Assembly (NCBI RefSeq): GCF_020622345.1
Contig: NZ_JACNMO010000011.1
Span: 1 to 64,000, forward strand
Length of the DNA: 64,000 bases
Source of the DNA: Roseobacter weihaiensis
GTDB taxonomy: Bacteria > Pseudomonadota > Alphaproteobacteria > Rhodobacterales > Rhodobacteraceae
Direction of reading: 5' to 3'
Below, in pieces: positions 38,715-47,387 of this stretch; position 1 is the stretch's first letter, and every line of letters starts with the position of its first letter. A program made the translations under genes and the position numbers. The notes beneath the pieces were generated by a model. The model saw nothing but the letters and a program-made list of their open reading frames with translations. It was not told the origin of the DNA and searched no databases.

Positions 38715-38732
38715 CACCAGCGCCCTTGTGCC

Positions 38733-39695
38733 CTAGTCAATCCGCACCACGACCTTGCCCGTCGCCTGCCGGGTGCGCAGCAGATCGAGCGCCGCGTTTG
38801 CCTGGTCAAGCGGCAGCACTTTGCTGACATGGGGTTTGAGTTTGCCCGCCGCATACCAGTCGATCAGCACCGCGAAACTATCCGTCAGGACCTTGGGGTT
38901 CACCCGTGTGTATCCGCCCCAGTAAAAACCGATCACCGTGAGGTTCTTTACCAGAAGATGGTTGGCCGGGATTTGTGGCACCTCTCCGCTTGCAAACCCC
39001 AGCGGGATCAGACGCGCTTCGGGCCGGCAGGCACGCAAGGCGGCCTTGAACTGATCGCCGCCAATCGGGTCATAGACCACATCCGCGCCGCCCAGCGCCT
39101 TGACATCCGCGCGGATGTCATCGCTCTCCGAATTAATGAGGTGGTCCGCCCCGGCCGCTTTTGCCACCGCGAGCTTGTCCGCCCCGCGGGCCACGGCAAT
39201 GACCTCCGCCCCCATCAGTTTGCCCAACTCAACCGCCGTCAAACCGACCCCCCCGGAAGCCCCCAGCACCAGCAACCGCTCCGCAGGCTTTAAATGCGCT
39301 TTGTAATCCAGCGCCACATGGCTGGTGCCATAGGTAATCAGAAAGGCCGCCGCATGTTCATCGGTCATGACCTCCGGGATCGGCACGCAGATATCGGCGG
39401 AAATGGCGGCATAATCCGCCAGCGCGTCAAAGCCGCAATAGGCCGCGACCCTTTGGCCAACGACGAGCGTGCTCACGCCGTCCCCCACCTCCGTCACGGT
39501 CCCGCAAAGCTCCATGCCGAGGGTGAATGGCAGGTCCGGTTTTTCCTGATAGGTGCCCTTGATGATGAGCAAATCGCCAAAGTTCAGACCACAGGTATGG
39601 ACCTTGACCACCACTTGACCGGCGCCTGCCGTGGGCTTTGGAACGTCCTGCAGACGCAGGGGCTGGCCGAGTTCGGTGACTTGCATCGCACGCAT
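38733..39695 (-). CDS. NADPH:quinone oxidoreductase (zinc-independent MDR)
   Basis: The 320-residue medium-chain reductase has a GroES-like N-domain (CGLNFGDLLIIKGTYQEKPDLPF near residue 35, lacking zinc ligands) and a Rossmann domain with VLGASGGVGLTAVELGKLMGA near 143. ADVVYDPIGGDQF near 205 and the WGGYTRVNP stretch fit the QOR subgroup. It reduces quinones or enones with NADPH. ATG 39695 (MRAMQVTELGQPLRL) is the conserved start. Confidence 0.9.
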   Translation of the reverse strand: MRAMQVTELGQPLRLQDVPKPTAGAGQVVVKVHTCGLNFGDLLIIKGTYQEKPDLPFTLGMELCGTVTEVGDGVSTLVVGQRVAAYCGFDALADYAAISADICVPIPEVMTDEHAAAFLITYGTSHVALDYKAHLKPAERLLVLGASGGVGLTAVELGKLMGAEVIAVARGADKLAVAKAAGADHLINSESDDIRADVKALGGADVVYDPIGGDQFKAALRACRPEARLIPLGFASGEVPQIPANHLLVKNLTVIGFYWGGYTRVNPKVLTDSFAVLIDWYAAGKLKPHVSKVLPLDQANAALDLLRTRQATGKVVVRID

Positions 39696-39911
39696 GGGCG
39701 GCGTCCTTTCGTTGAGCTGTGTTGCCGCAATCTGCCCAGAGCATTGGCGGAATGGCAAGGGGCCGACCTGATGGCGGTGGTTCTGATGGCAGATCGGCTG
39801 TGCGTCCACAGCATGCAGGGTGGGCTTGTTCGGGCCGGGGGCGATCAGGGGATGGTGTCCGCGGATGGTCCTGCGTTAGGGTGCGCCCGATCCGACCCAA
39901 GGGACAGGTTT

Positions 39912-40580
39912 GTGAATTACACCCGCTACGGTCTTTATTACACCCCCTCCCCCGGACCCTTTGCGACGGCGGGTGCAAGCTGGCTTGGCTGGGACATCGA
40001 CAAAGGGGAAGCTCTTGGCGAGCCTGATCTTTCTCTGGTGTCGCGCCCCCGGAGATACGGCTTTCACGCAACTCTGAAAGCGCCTTTTACGCTTGCCAGT
40101 GGAACCACACCGCAAGAGCTGGAGGACGCGGTCAGCGCCCTTTGTGCAAAGCTCTCACCGGTGGTGCTTGCAGGGCTGGAGGTGAGCCGCCTTGGGTCCT
40201 TTCTGGCACTCACGCCCCTGGGCGACCCTTCGGCGCTCAAAGTCCTGGCTGCGCGCTGTGTGACAGACCTTGACCGGTTCCGCGCCCCCCTCACCGAGGC
40301 CGAAAGGCAAAGGAAAACAAAGCCGAAGATGACACCGCAGTTACGACAAAATCTGGAGCGGTGGGGGTACCCGCATGCGATGGAATCGTTTCGGTTCCAC
40401 ATGACCCTTACCGGGCCATTGGACAGATCCTCAAGACAGGCGGCAGCCCGGGCGGCCAAGTCACATTTCGCGCCCTGCCTGCCCAAGCCTTTTTCGATAA
40501 CGAGCCTCAGCCTCGCCGCTGAGGCACCGGATGGGATGTTTCACCTCATCCGGCGGTTTGATCTGGTCGGTCCGGCCTGA
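39912..40580 (+). CDS. DUF1045 family protein (2H phosphoesterase-like)
   Basis: The 222-residue protein starts with GTG (VNYTRYGLYYTP). It contains two H-x-T-L motifs, FHATLKAPF near residue 51 and FHMTLTGPL near 162, the catalytic pair of 2H phosphoesterases. DUF1045 genes are usually found in phosphonate-utilisation (phn) operons, but no phn gene lies in this window. It ends 4 bp from the convergent small gene. Confidence 0.87.
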   Translation: MNYTRYGLYYTPSPGPFATAGASWLGWDIDKGEALGEPDLSLVSRPRRYGFHATLKAPFTLASGTTPQELEDAVSALCAKLSPVVLAGLEVSRLGSFLALTPLGDPSALKVLAARCVTDLDRFRAPLTEAERQRKTKPKMTPQLRQNLERWGYPHAMESFRFHMTLTGPLDRSSRQAAARAAKSHFAPCLPKPFSITSLSLAAEAPDGMFHLIRRFDLVGPA

Positions 40581-40584
40581 GAAT

Positions 40585-40791
40585 TTAAAGAAAACCCAGA
40601 TGGTTCAAGGCTTTACCTGCCTCTTCCTTTTGCTCGGCGGTGCCGAAAAGCAGGGCATCATTCAGCTCTGACACCAGGGTGCTCAGCGAGCGGTCTTGCA
40701 CGCATTTTCTCACAAAAGGCGGCACCTCCGCCTGCTCAAGGACCAAGACTCCAGCCGCTGGCGAAACGTCGTTCAAGGTATAGTGCTTCAT
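40585..40791 (-). CDS. Small conserved-looking protein, unknown
   Basis: The 68-residue protein (MKHYTLNDVSPAAGVLVLEQ ...) starts at ATG 40791 behind a G-rich ribosome-binding site (GGGGGGACG). It is predicted mostly helical and has no signal peptide. The composition is protein-like rather than that of a shadow frame, but I recognise no family. The open frame extends upstream to 40950 without homology. Confidence 0.5.
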   Translation of the reverse strand: MKHYTLNDVSPAAGVLVLEQAEVPPFVRKCVQDRSLSTLVSELNDALLFGTAEQKEEAGKALNHLGFL

Positions 40792-40953
40792 ATCGTCCCC
40801 CCGGACTGCAGCGATTCCCTTTCCAAAAATGGTACCCCAAGAGTGAAGGGTCACGTGAGCGAAATTTTGCATCTGTGGATAAGTATCGCGGGCCCTGAGC
40901 AACGGTGGCCGATTTCCTCGCAGTCGCCTCTCTTTGGCGACAAGACGCAAGCG

Positions 40954-43900
40954 TCAGGTCTCTTGTGGCAAATCGAGCGCGATCTCGCCACCGGGTTCAG
41001 CCGCGCGCGATTGGCAGAGGATCATCGCACCTTGGCGCTGCGCTGCGGAGAGCACAAAATCGCGGTGTTCGACCCTGCCGGACAAGACCGCGCACTTGCA
41101 GACACCGCACAGCCCGTCAGAACATTTCAGATCGACAGGCACACCTGCCGCGATCAGCGCCTCGGCTGCGGACTGGCTGGCCTCGACCGGCACGCGCTGG
41201 CCATTGCGCAGCACCACTGTGAAGGGGTGGTTTTCATAGTCCGGTGCATCGGGAACGGAGAAATACTCCAGATGCCGCGCGTCCGGCGGAAAGCCTGCAC
41301 GCTCTGCCGCACGCAGCACGGCCGCCATGTAGGGATCGGGCCCGCAGGTATAGACATGGTCCCCCGCCCTGTGGTCCTGGAAGATGTCACCCAGATCGGC
41401 GCGTCCGCCTTCGTCGGATACATGCAGTTTTACGCGATCAGACCACGGCATGCCCTGCAACGCCGGGATAAAGGCCCCTTCCGCGCGCGTGGAGACCGAA
41501 TAGTGCAGCACAAAGTGGGCCCCCTGTTGGGAGAGCCTGTGCGCCATCGCGATCATGGGCGTCACCCCGATCCCGCCGCCCATCAGAAAACTGCGGGTGG
41601 CCTCCGCATGCAGCGGGAAGTGATTGATCGGTTTGGACACAAAGACCTTGCGCCCCACTTCAAAGAGGCGGTGGAGCATGGCGGAGCCGCCTTTGCCCGC
41701 CTCTTCCCGCAGCACCGCGATCTGGTAGCTGCGCCGGTCCGCCGGGTCGCCCATCAGGGAATACTGGCGCAGCAGGTCCGGGGTCACCACGATATCAATA
41801 TGTGCACCCGCCTCCCAGACAGGCAGTTCCGTGCCCTCCACCGCCCGGAATGTGTAACGCGTGACCTTATCCGTCAGCACCTCCGCCGCTTCGATTTCAA
41901 CCTGCACGACAGGGTTATCGGTTGAGGGCTGGTAGGTGTGATCCCAGTCTCCTGTCTCACCCGCGGCCCGGCGGCGCCGGTATTCGGGCGCGGCGATCAT
42001 CTCGCGGTAGGCCTTGATGCCCGCCTCACGATCCATCGCAAAGGGGTACGGCCAGGGCGGCGGTGCCAAAGGTGCGGGGTAGACCGCAAGTGTCTGGTCT
42101 TCGTACCTCAGATCGAGATCGGTTTGCAGATCACGGGCATTTACCGGCGCGCGGGCGGGGTGGTATCCGCCGTCCTCATAAAGCTCGATGTCCCACCACC
42201 ACTTCTTGATCGGTTTGAGACCGCCGTTCCCCAGCCTGTCGTCAAGACGCGCCAGCACCGGGGCCGCCTGCGGGATCGTCATGGCCACCCGGCGAAAGGG
42301 CTTTTCCGCAAAGAGACCTTCGAGGTTCCACGGGCAGGTCTTCATGCAGCGTCCGCACATCGACCCGCCGGACGTGGTGATGCGGTAGGTGGCACATTTC
42401 TGGCTGTCCGATTTCCAGATCTCATAGCCGTTGAACATCAGTTTCGGACCGGCGGAAATCGCCCCTGAAGGGCACTCCCGAGCGCATTTATTGCAGCTTT
42501 CGCAAAAGCGCTGCAGCCCGAAATCGATGGGCTTGTCGTGGGCCATCGGCATGTCCGTGGTGACGACCCCCGATTTCAGGCGGGGCCCCAGAAACGGGTT
42601 CAGGATGACCTCGCCGATGCGGCTGACCTCCCCCAGACCAGAGAGCAGCAGCAAGGGCGGCTGCAGGACTTCGCCGTCCATCACGGTGTGGGCCTTGGCC
42701 TTGTATCCCAGCCGCCGGATATGGCTGGCGATTACCCCGCCGAGCAGCGAGAAGCGCAGGTAGGCGCGCATCGACTGTGCCACGCTGATCCAGTCATCAC
42801 CCGATGCGCCCTCCATCGTCTCGAAACCCTGGTCGATGATCATGCTGATGGCCTGATCGTGCGGTGGCGTGATCGGCGCGCCGGTGGCATCATGGCTGTA
42901 CCAGGTCCAATCCGGGCAGCGGCTGAGCCCCACCGCATCGACCCCCAGAAAATAACTCGCAGCCTTGATTGCGGCGGCGTTCTCTTCGGGGGTGCCTGCG
43001 TGTTTTGGCCTGGCAGACGGCCCGTCCTGAAACAGGATCAGCGCCCCCAGCATGCGGCGCTGCGCCATGGAGGGCGCTGATTTACGGGCATAGTATCCGC
43101 CCGCCGCTGCCGACTGAACGGCCTTGCCCATATCGCCGAACTGGGCGCGGGCAAACATATCCGTGCGCTTTGGCACCCGCGCCACCCGCGCTTCATCGAT
43201 ATAGGTTGTGGGCGTTTCCACCCGTTTGAGCGTCTCGAAGGGATGGGGCCCCGACGCAAAGTCACGCCGCGCAAAGGGATCGCGGTTGAGCGCGGATTTC
43301 ACTGTCCCCACCCCCAGCCACCAGGCAGGGGCATTGGTGGCCCAGGCGGTTTGCGCGGGTCTCGGGGCCAGTGGACGGTCGTGCGCGATTTCCAGTGTCG
43401 TGGTAACCACTGCGAGCCCGAACCGGTCCCCAAGGTAGGGGGTCTGCAAACGCCCGTCTTCCACGACACAAAGCCCCGCCGCCACGGCCAACCGGTTCAG
43501 GTCAACATCCGTGCTGGTGGCCGTATGGGCCTTGGCGTCCCAGCCCAGCAACCTGATGTAGTTCGCAAGCACAACAGCGGTTTCGGAGGCGCGCAGACAG
43601 GCGCGGTGGGCCTGCGCCCCCTCGATCCAGTCGTAGCCGGGCTCATCCGGGCGCGGATCGCGCGGCATCTCGTAGAGAAAGACAAGCGCGTGGGCGTGAT
43701 CCACAATGGTTGTGGGCGGCGCTTCCATACTGTCGCGCAGGTCGGCCATGATCGTATCAATACCCGATGCCAGCGTCTTCACCTGTTTCGATTTCAACTC
43801 CTGCGCCAGCCGGTCGATATCCGGGTTGCGCCGGGGCCGCGCCAGCACGGTCGTTTCCGGCAGGGGCCCCGCGCCAACCATCGACGCATCGCAGAAATAG

Positions 43901-44175
43901 CCGAAGGATTTCAGGTGGGCCGCCCGCTCCGCCGGATCATCCGGACAGGTCGCCCGGGTGCGATTGACCAAACCGTCGCGCAGCGCATCCATCGTGGCCT
44001 GATATTCCGCCATGGCAGGCACAATGGACAAGGGGTTATCCTCCCGACGAAACACGAGCGGTTGCATCGAGGGCACCTGTGTCAAATCCGGCATGTCACC
44101 GCGCACCAGACGCTCCATCGGGTAAGGTCCCAGATGCGGCGCACGGTTTTTGGTCGAAAAGAACCTGACGGTCAT
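40954..44175 (-). CDS. Self-sufficient cobamide-dependent reductive dehalogenase (RdhA fused to a reductase)
   Basis: The 1073-residue cytoplasmic protein has no Tat signal. Residues 90-270 are a vestigial cobalamin-fold half. Residues 400-550 are the B12-binding catalytic half, with Tyr426 (DWTWYSHD) and Lys492/494 (GYKAKAH) as candidate proton donors. Two [4Fe-4S] motifs follow: C558-x2-C-x2-C-x3-CP and C607-x2-C-x3-CP, with C594 as a further ligand. Residues 755-970 are a ferredoxin-NADP reductase module (RQYSL 803-807, GGGIGVTP 867-874, CGPDPYM 944-950). The end is a plant-type [2Fe-2S] domain (C1018, C1023, C1026, C1054). This is the architecture of catabolic, NADPH-driven dehalogenases such as BhbA of Comamonas, not membrane respiratory RdhA. 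The substrate is likely a halogenated aromatic. It lies 133 bp downstream of the GMC gene on the same strand. Confidence 0.88.
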   Translation of the reverse strand: MTVRFFSTKNRAPHLGPYPMERLVRGDMPDLTQVPSMQPLVFRREDNPLSIVPAMAEYQATMDALRDGLVNRTRATCPDDPAERAAHLKSFGYFCDASMVGAGPLPETTVLARPRRNPDIDRLAQELKSKQVKTLASGIDTIMADLRDSMEAPPTTIVDHAHALVFLYEMPRDPRPDEPGYDWIEGAQAHRACLRASETAVVLANYIRLLGWDAKAHTATSTDVDLNRLAVAAGLCVVEDGRLQTPYLGDRFGLAVVTTTLEIAHDRPLAPRPAQTAWATNAPAWWLGVGTVKSALNRDPFARRDFASGPHPFETLKRVETPTTYIDEARVARVPKRTDMFARAQFGDMGKAVQSAAAGGYYARKSAPSMAQRRMLGALILFQDGPSARPKHAGTPEENAAAIKAASYFLGVDAVGLSRCPDWTWYSHDATGAPITPPHDQAISMIIDQGFETMEGASGDDWISVAQSMRAYLRFSLLGGVIASHIRRLGYKAKAHTVMDGEVLQPPLLLLSGLGEVSRIGEVILNPFLGPRLKSGVVTTDMPMAHDKPIDFGLQRFCESCNKCARECPSGAISAGPKLMFNGYEIWKSDSQKCATYRITTSGGSMCGRCMKTCPWNLEGLFAEKPFRRVAMTIPQAAPVLARLDDRLGNGGLKPIKKWWWDIELYEDGGYHPARAPVNARDLQTDLDLRYEDQTLAVYPAPLAPPPWPYPFAMDREAGIKAYREMIAAPEYRRRRAAGETGDWDHTYQPSTDNPVVQVEIEAAEVLTDKVTRYTFRAVEGTELPVWEAGAHIDIVVTPDLLRQYSLMGDPADRRSYQIAVLREEAGKGGSAMLHRLFEVGRKVFVSKPINHFPLHAEATRSFLMGGGIGVTPMIAMAHRLSQQGAHFVLHYSVSTRAEGAFIPALQGMPWSDRVKLHVSDEGGRADLGDIFQDHRAGDHVYTCGPDPYMAAVLRAAERAGFPPDARHLEYFSVPDAPDYENHPFTVVLRNGQRVPVEASQSAAEALIAAGVPVDLKCSDGLCGVCKCAVLSGRVEHRDFVLSAAQRQGAMILCQSRAAEPGGEIALDLPQET

Positions 44176-44308
44176 GGGTGCTGCTTTGATCCTCCAAAAC
44201 GCCTTGCACGTCGCTCGGGCAAAAGGGGTGACCCAAGCTTGATGAAAAACGGGGGCAAAGACAATGCCGCACGGTCAACGCCACCGCGCCAACCGGATCA
44301 AAAGCGCG

Positions 44309-45919
44309 TCAGACCGTTTCGAGCACGAGATCGGAGGCTTTTTCGCCAATCATGATCGCAGGGGCATTGGTGTTGCCCGATACGATTTCCGGCATGATCG
44401 AACAATCCGCCACCCGCAGCCCCTTGATGCCATGCACCCGCAGCTTGCTGTCCACAACGGCATCCGCATCATCGCCCATTTTGCAGGTGCCCGTGGGGTG
44501 GTAGATCGAGGCGGTGTTGCTGCGGGCCCAATCCAGCGTGGCGTCATAATCCTCCATATCGAGATCCGCGTGCGGGCGATACTCCTCCGAAATCTTGGAG
44601 GTCAGCGGCGCATGACGCGCAATCTTGCGGGCGATGTTGACGCCCGCGACGATCGTGCGGCAATCGGTTTCCGTCGACAGGTAGTTCGGCACGATCTTGG
44701 GGTAGGTGCGCGGGTTCGACGACGCGAGGCGAATCTCGCCCTTGCTTTCAGGGCGCAATTGGCAAACCGACATGGTGAAGGCGGAAAACTTATCTGCCCC
44801 TTTCCCCGGATTCTCCGCCGACAGCGGCTGCACGTGGAACTGGATATCCGGCGTCTCAAGATCATCGCGCGTCTTGAGGAAGCCAGTGGCAAGACTTGCC
44901 GCCATGGTCATGGGACCTGCACGGAAAAGGATGTATTTCAGCCCGATCCGCGCCTGTCCCATCAGGCTCGATACCTCGTCGTTGAGCGTGGGTTCATTGC
45001 ATTTGTAGACAAGGCGCGCCTGCAGGTGGTCTTGCAGGTTCTTGCCGACACCCGGCAAGGATTTCACCACCTCGATCCCATTGGCCGCCAGTTGCTCGGG
45101 CTCGCCAATGCCCGACAACATCAAGAGCTGGGGCGAATTGATCGCCCCCCCGCAGAGCACAATCTCCCTGCGTGCGGTCACCGTCTGCTGCTGCCCGCTG
45201 CGATTGGTATAGGTCACACCCGTGGCGCAGCCATCGGCAATCTCGATCCTGTCTGCCTGCGCATGGGTGATGATGGTCAGGTTCGGACGCGTTTTGGCAG
45301 GCTTGAGATACGCCACCGCCGAACTGCATCGCCGCCCGTTTTTGGCCGTCAGCTGGAAAAACCCGACACCTTCCTGAACCGCGCCGTTGTAGTCAGGGTT
45401 AAAGGCATAGCCCGCCGCCTGTGCTGCTGCGACCCAGGCATCCGTGATCGGACGCTGGATGCGCATGTTCGACACTGCCAGTGGCCCCTGATCGCCGTGA
45501 TACGCGTCAGCGCCGCGCTCGTTGCACTCGGCCCGTTTGAAGAGCGGCAGCACATCGTCCCAGCCCCAGCCGGTGTTCCCCATCTGGCGCCACCGGTCGT
45601 AGTCCTGTGGCTGTCCCCGCACATACAGAAGACCGTTCAGAGAGGACGAGCCTCCCAGCACCTTGCCGCGCGGCCACTCAATGGATCGCCCGTTCAGGCC
45701 GGGATCCGGTTCCGTTTTGTAACACCAGTCCACGGCCGGATTATGGATTGTTTTGAAGTATCCGACCGGAATATGGATCCAGGGGTTCAGGTCACGGCCC
45801 CCGGCCTCGAGCAAGATCACCTTGTGCTTTGGGTTTGCGCTCAGTCGGTTTGCAAGAACACATCCCGCAGAACCTGCACCAATGACGATAAAATCTGCTT
45901 CCACGCGCGCAACCTCCAT
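44309..45919 (-). CDS. GMC-family FAD alcohol/choline dehydrogenase-like oxidoreductase
   Basis: The 536-residue flavoenzyme has the ADP-binding GAGSAG motif at residue 14, GMC signature 1 GKVLGGSSSLNGLLYVRG near 84, signature 2 GGAINSPQLLMLSGIG near 258, and the active-site His in SIYHPTGTCKMG near 465 with the partner Asn in GNTNAPAIMIGE near 510. It oxidises a primary alcohol to aldehyde. ATG 45919 precedes the conserved DFIVIGAG; an earlier start at 45943 would reach into the operator-like repeats. It is divergent from the TRAP operon and upstream of the dehalogenase gene, so probably in the same catabolic pathway. Confidence 0.9.
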   Translation of the reverse strand: MEVARVEADFIVIGAGSAGCVLANRLSANPKHKVILLEAGGRDLNPWIHIPVGYFKTIHNPAVDWCYKTEPDPGLNGRSIEWPRGKVLGGSSSLNGLLYVRGQPQDYDRWRQMGNTGWGWDDVLPLFKRAECNERGADAYHGDQGPLAVSNMRIQRPITDAWVAAAQAAGYAFNPDYNGAVQEGVGFFQLTAKNGRRCSSAVAYLKPAKTRPNLTIITHAQADRIEIADGCATGVTYTNRSGQQQTVTARREIVLCGGAINSPQLLMLSGIGEPEQLAANGIEVVKSLPGVGKNLQDHLQARLVYKCNEPTLNDEVSSLMGQARIGLKYILFRAGPMTMAASLATGFLKTRDDLETPDIQFHVQPLSAENPGKGADKFSAFTMSVCQLRPESKGEIRLASSNPRTYPKIVPNYLSTETDCRTIVAGVNIARKIARHAPLTSKISEEYRPHADLDMEDYDATLDWARSNTASIYHPTGTCKMGDDADAVVDSKLRVHGIKGLRVADCSIMPEIVSGNTNAPAIMIGEKASDLVLETV

Positions 45920-45921
45920 GT

Positions 45922-45968
45922 AGTATGAGAAAACTCTATGCAAAAACGATTAATCATACTAGAGTTTT
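45922..45968. promoter_or_regulatory. Candidate operator between the GMC and TRAP operons
   Basis: Two pairs of complementary half-sites lie in the 92-bp divergent promoter region. AGTATGA (45922-45928) pairs with TCATACT (45954-45960), and AAAACTCT (45930-45937) pairs with AGAGTTTT (45961-45968). The second copy has its two halves in swapped order, so it is not a single palindrome. GATTAATC (45948-45955) is palindromic as well. It is likely the binding site of the IclR regulator encoded at the end of the TRAP operon. Confidence 0.5.
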
Positions 45969-46011
45969 TTGGGACAATAAGTCTCAATAATCGACGTTCA
46001 GGGAGGAACAC

Positions 46012-47241
46012 ATGAAAGTACAGAACAATATCAAGGGTATATCACGCCGGGATCTTTTCCGGATTGCGGGCCGTTATGGCCTGAGTTCAACGCTGCTGGC
46101 CGCAGGCAGTTTCGGCGGGGCCATGAGCGTCGCCAATCTGGCCGCCGCGGCTGAGTCGAGTTACGAAAAGCGCTTTGCAAAAGAAGCCAAATTTACCCTC
46201 AAGTTGGGGGCCGCGGGCTTTAACCCGCAAAACCTCTTGATTGAACGCGCCGGTGTTCTGGAGTTCGCACGCGATCTGGAAAGCCGGACCGACGGTGAGA
46301 TTCGTGTCGAATTCATCGGCAACAACCAGATCTGTAACCAGCTCTCCTGCGTCGAGAAAACGCAGCAGGGGATCGTCGACATGTATTCGGCGTCCACGCA
46401 GAACTCTGCCGGCGGTGCACCCTATCTGAACGTGCTGGACTATGCGTATATGTTCCGGTCCCGCGCGGACCAGTACTATTTCATGTACAGCCCGGAATCG
46501 CAGCGTATCCTGCGCGAGCCTTTCGAGCAGCGTCACGGTCTGAAGTTCCTGTTCAGCCACGCTGAGTTGCGCGGCATCCAACTCGGTCTGGCCTGGGAAG
46601 ACCGGCCCACCGTCACCAGCATCGAAGAGCTGTTCGGCTCCAAGAACCGCGTCACGGGCACGCAGCTCGGCCGCATCGCGATGAACGCTCTCAACCTGAA
46701 CCCGGTGCCGATCGCCTGGGAGGAAACGCTCGACGGCCTCAAGCAGGGTCTGATCGATGGGGCGGAAACATGGGCCTCGGCTGTGGCATATGCCAACATG
46801 TCGCCCGTGGTCAGCCAATCCGTTGACCTGCGCTTCTTCTGCGGTACTGAGCACACAGCGATGTCGGCCTCTGTCTTTGACAGCCTCGGCGGCGATTTGC
46901 AGGACGCAGTGATGGAATCGTCCTACCTCGCACAGGTGCACGTGCAGGCGGCCAACGAAGCGGCCCTGGTCAACACCGTTGGTGCAACCGATCCGCAGCT
47001 TCCCGGCACAATCTTTGCCGAGAACAACGTGCGCATGGCGATGCTGTCCGATGCAGAGCGCAAGAAAGCCGAAGAGATGTGCTCGCCCGAGTTCCAGCCC
47101 CAGCTCTGGGAACAGTGGCGCGAGCGGATCAACGGCTGGGCCGGTGGCATCGACACCTACCAGGACATCTACAACGACGTGCGCAACAACCCGCACACGC
47201 TGGCCGAAAACGTCGAGCCACGCCGGTGGTGGAAGGCCTGA
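46012..47241 (+). CDS. dctP: TRAP transporter substrate-binding protein (DctP family)
   Basis: The 409-residue periplasmic solute receptor has a twin-arginine leader (SRRDLFRIAG at residues 11-20, hydrophobic to about 45, cleavage near AAAAES), so it is exported folded. The DctP fold is visible in EIRVEFIGNNQICNQ near 101, GAPYLNVLDYAYMF near 138 and the conserved GTQLGRIAMNALNLNPVPIAW stretch near 217, where the substrate carboxylate-binding Arg usually sits. GGGAGGA at 46001-46007 is a strong ribosome-binding site. The ligand is unknown; the locus context suggests an aromatic or halogenated acid. Confidence 0.92.
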   Translation: MKVQNNIKGISRRDLFRIAGRYGLSSTLLAAGSFGGAMSVANLAAAAESSYEKRFAKEAKFTLKLGAAGFNPQNLLIERAGVLEFARDLESRTDGEIRVEFIGNNQICNQLSCVEKTQQGIVDMYSASTQNSAGGAPYLNVLDYAYMFRSRADQYYFMYSPESQRILREPFEQRHGLKFLFSHAELRGIQLGLAWEDRPTVTSIEELFGSKNRVTGTQLGRIAMNALNLNPVPIAWEETLDGLKQGLIDGAETWASAVAYANMSPVVSQSVDLRFFCGTEHTAMSASVFDSLGGDLQDAVMESSYLAQVHVQAANEAALVNTVGATDPQLPGTIFAENNVRMAMLSDAERKKAEEMCSPEFQPQLWEQWRERINGWAGGIDTYQDIYNDVRNNPHTLAENVEPRRWWKA

Positions 47242-47264
47242 GCCACAGGCTGACACATCAACAG

Positions 47265-47296
47265 CCGGTTCCCTAAGGGGGGCCGGTATTTTTTCC
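47265..47296 (+). terminator. Intra-operon hairpin/attenuator between dctP and dctQ
   Basis: A 9-bp stem (CCGGTTCCC at 47265-47273 with 47278-47286, including two T-G pairs) and a 4-nt loop are followed by TATTTTTTCC. It lies 23 bp after the dctP stop. It probably lets most transcripts stop after dctP, giving an excess of binding protein over membrane subunits. Confidence 0.75.
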
Positions 47297-47387
47297 GCAG
47301 CTGCGAAAAACTGATCTGGGCGCATATCCGCACGCAACACATCAGTGCAAATCGGGGCGTGGACCAAACCTTTGGGAGGGACAGGGT

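Noticed and set aside
44264-45928. 554-codon plus-strand ORF
   Set aside because: It is antisense to the GMC gene; the translation is His/Arg-rich and typical of a GC-rich shadow frame.
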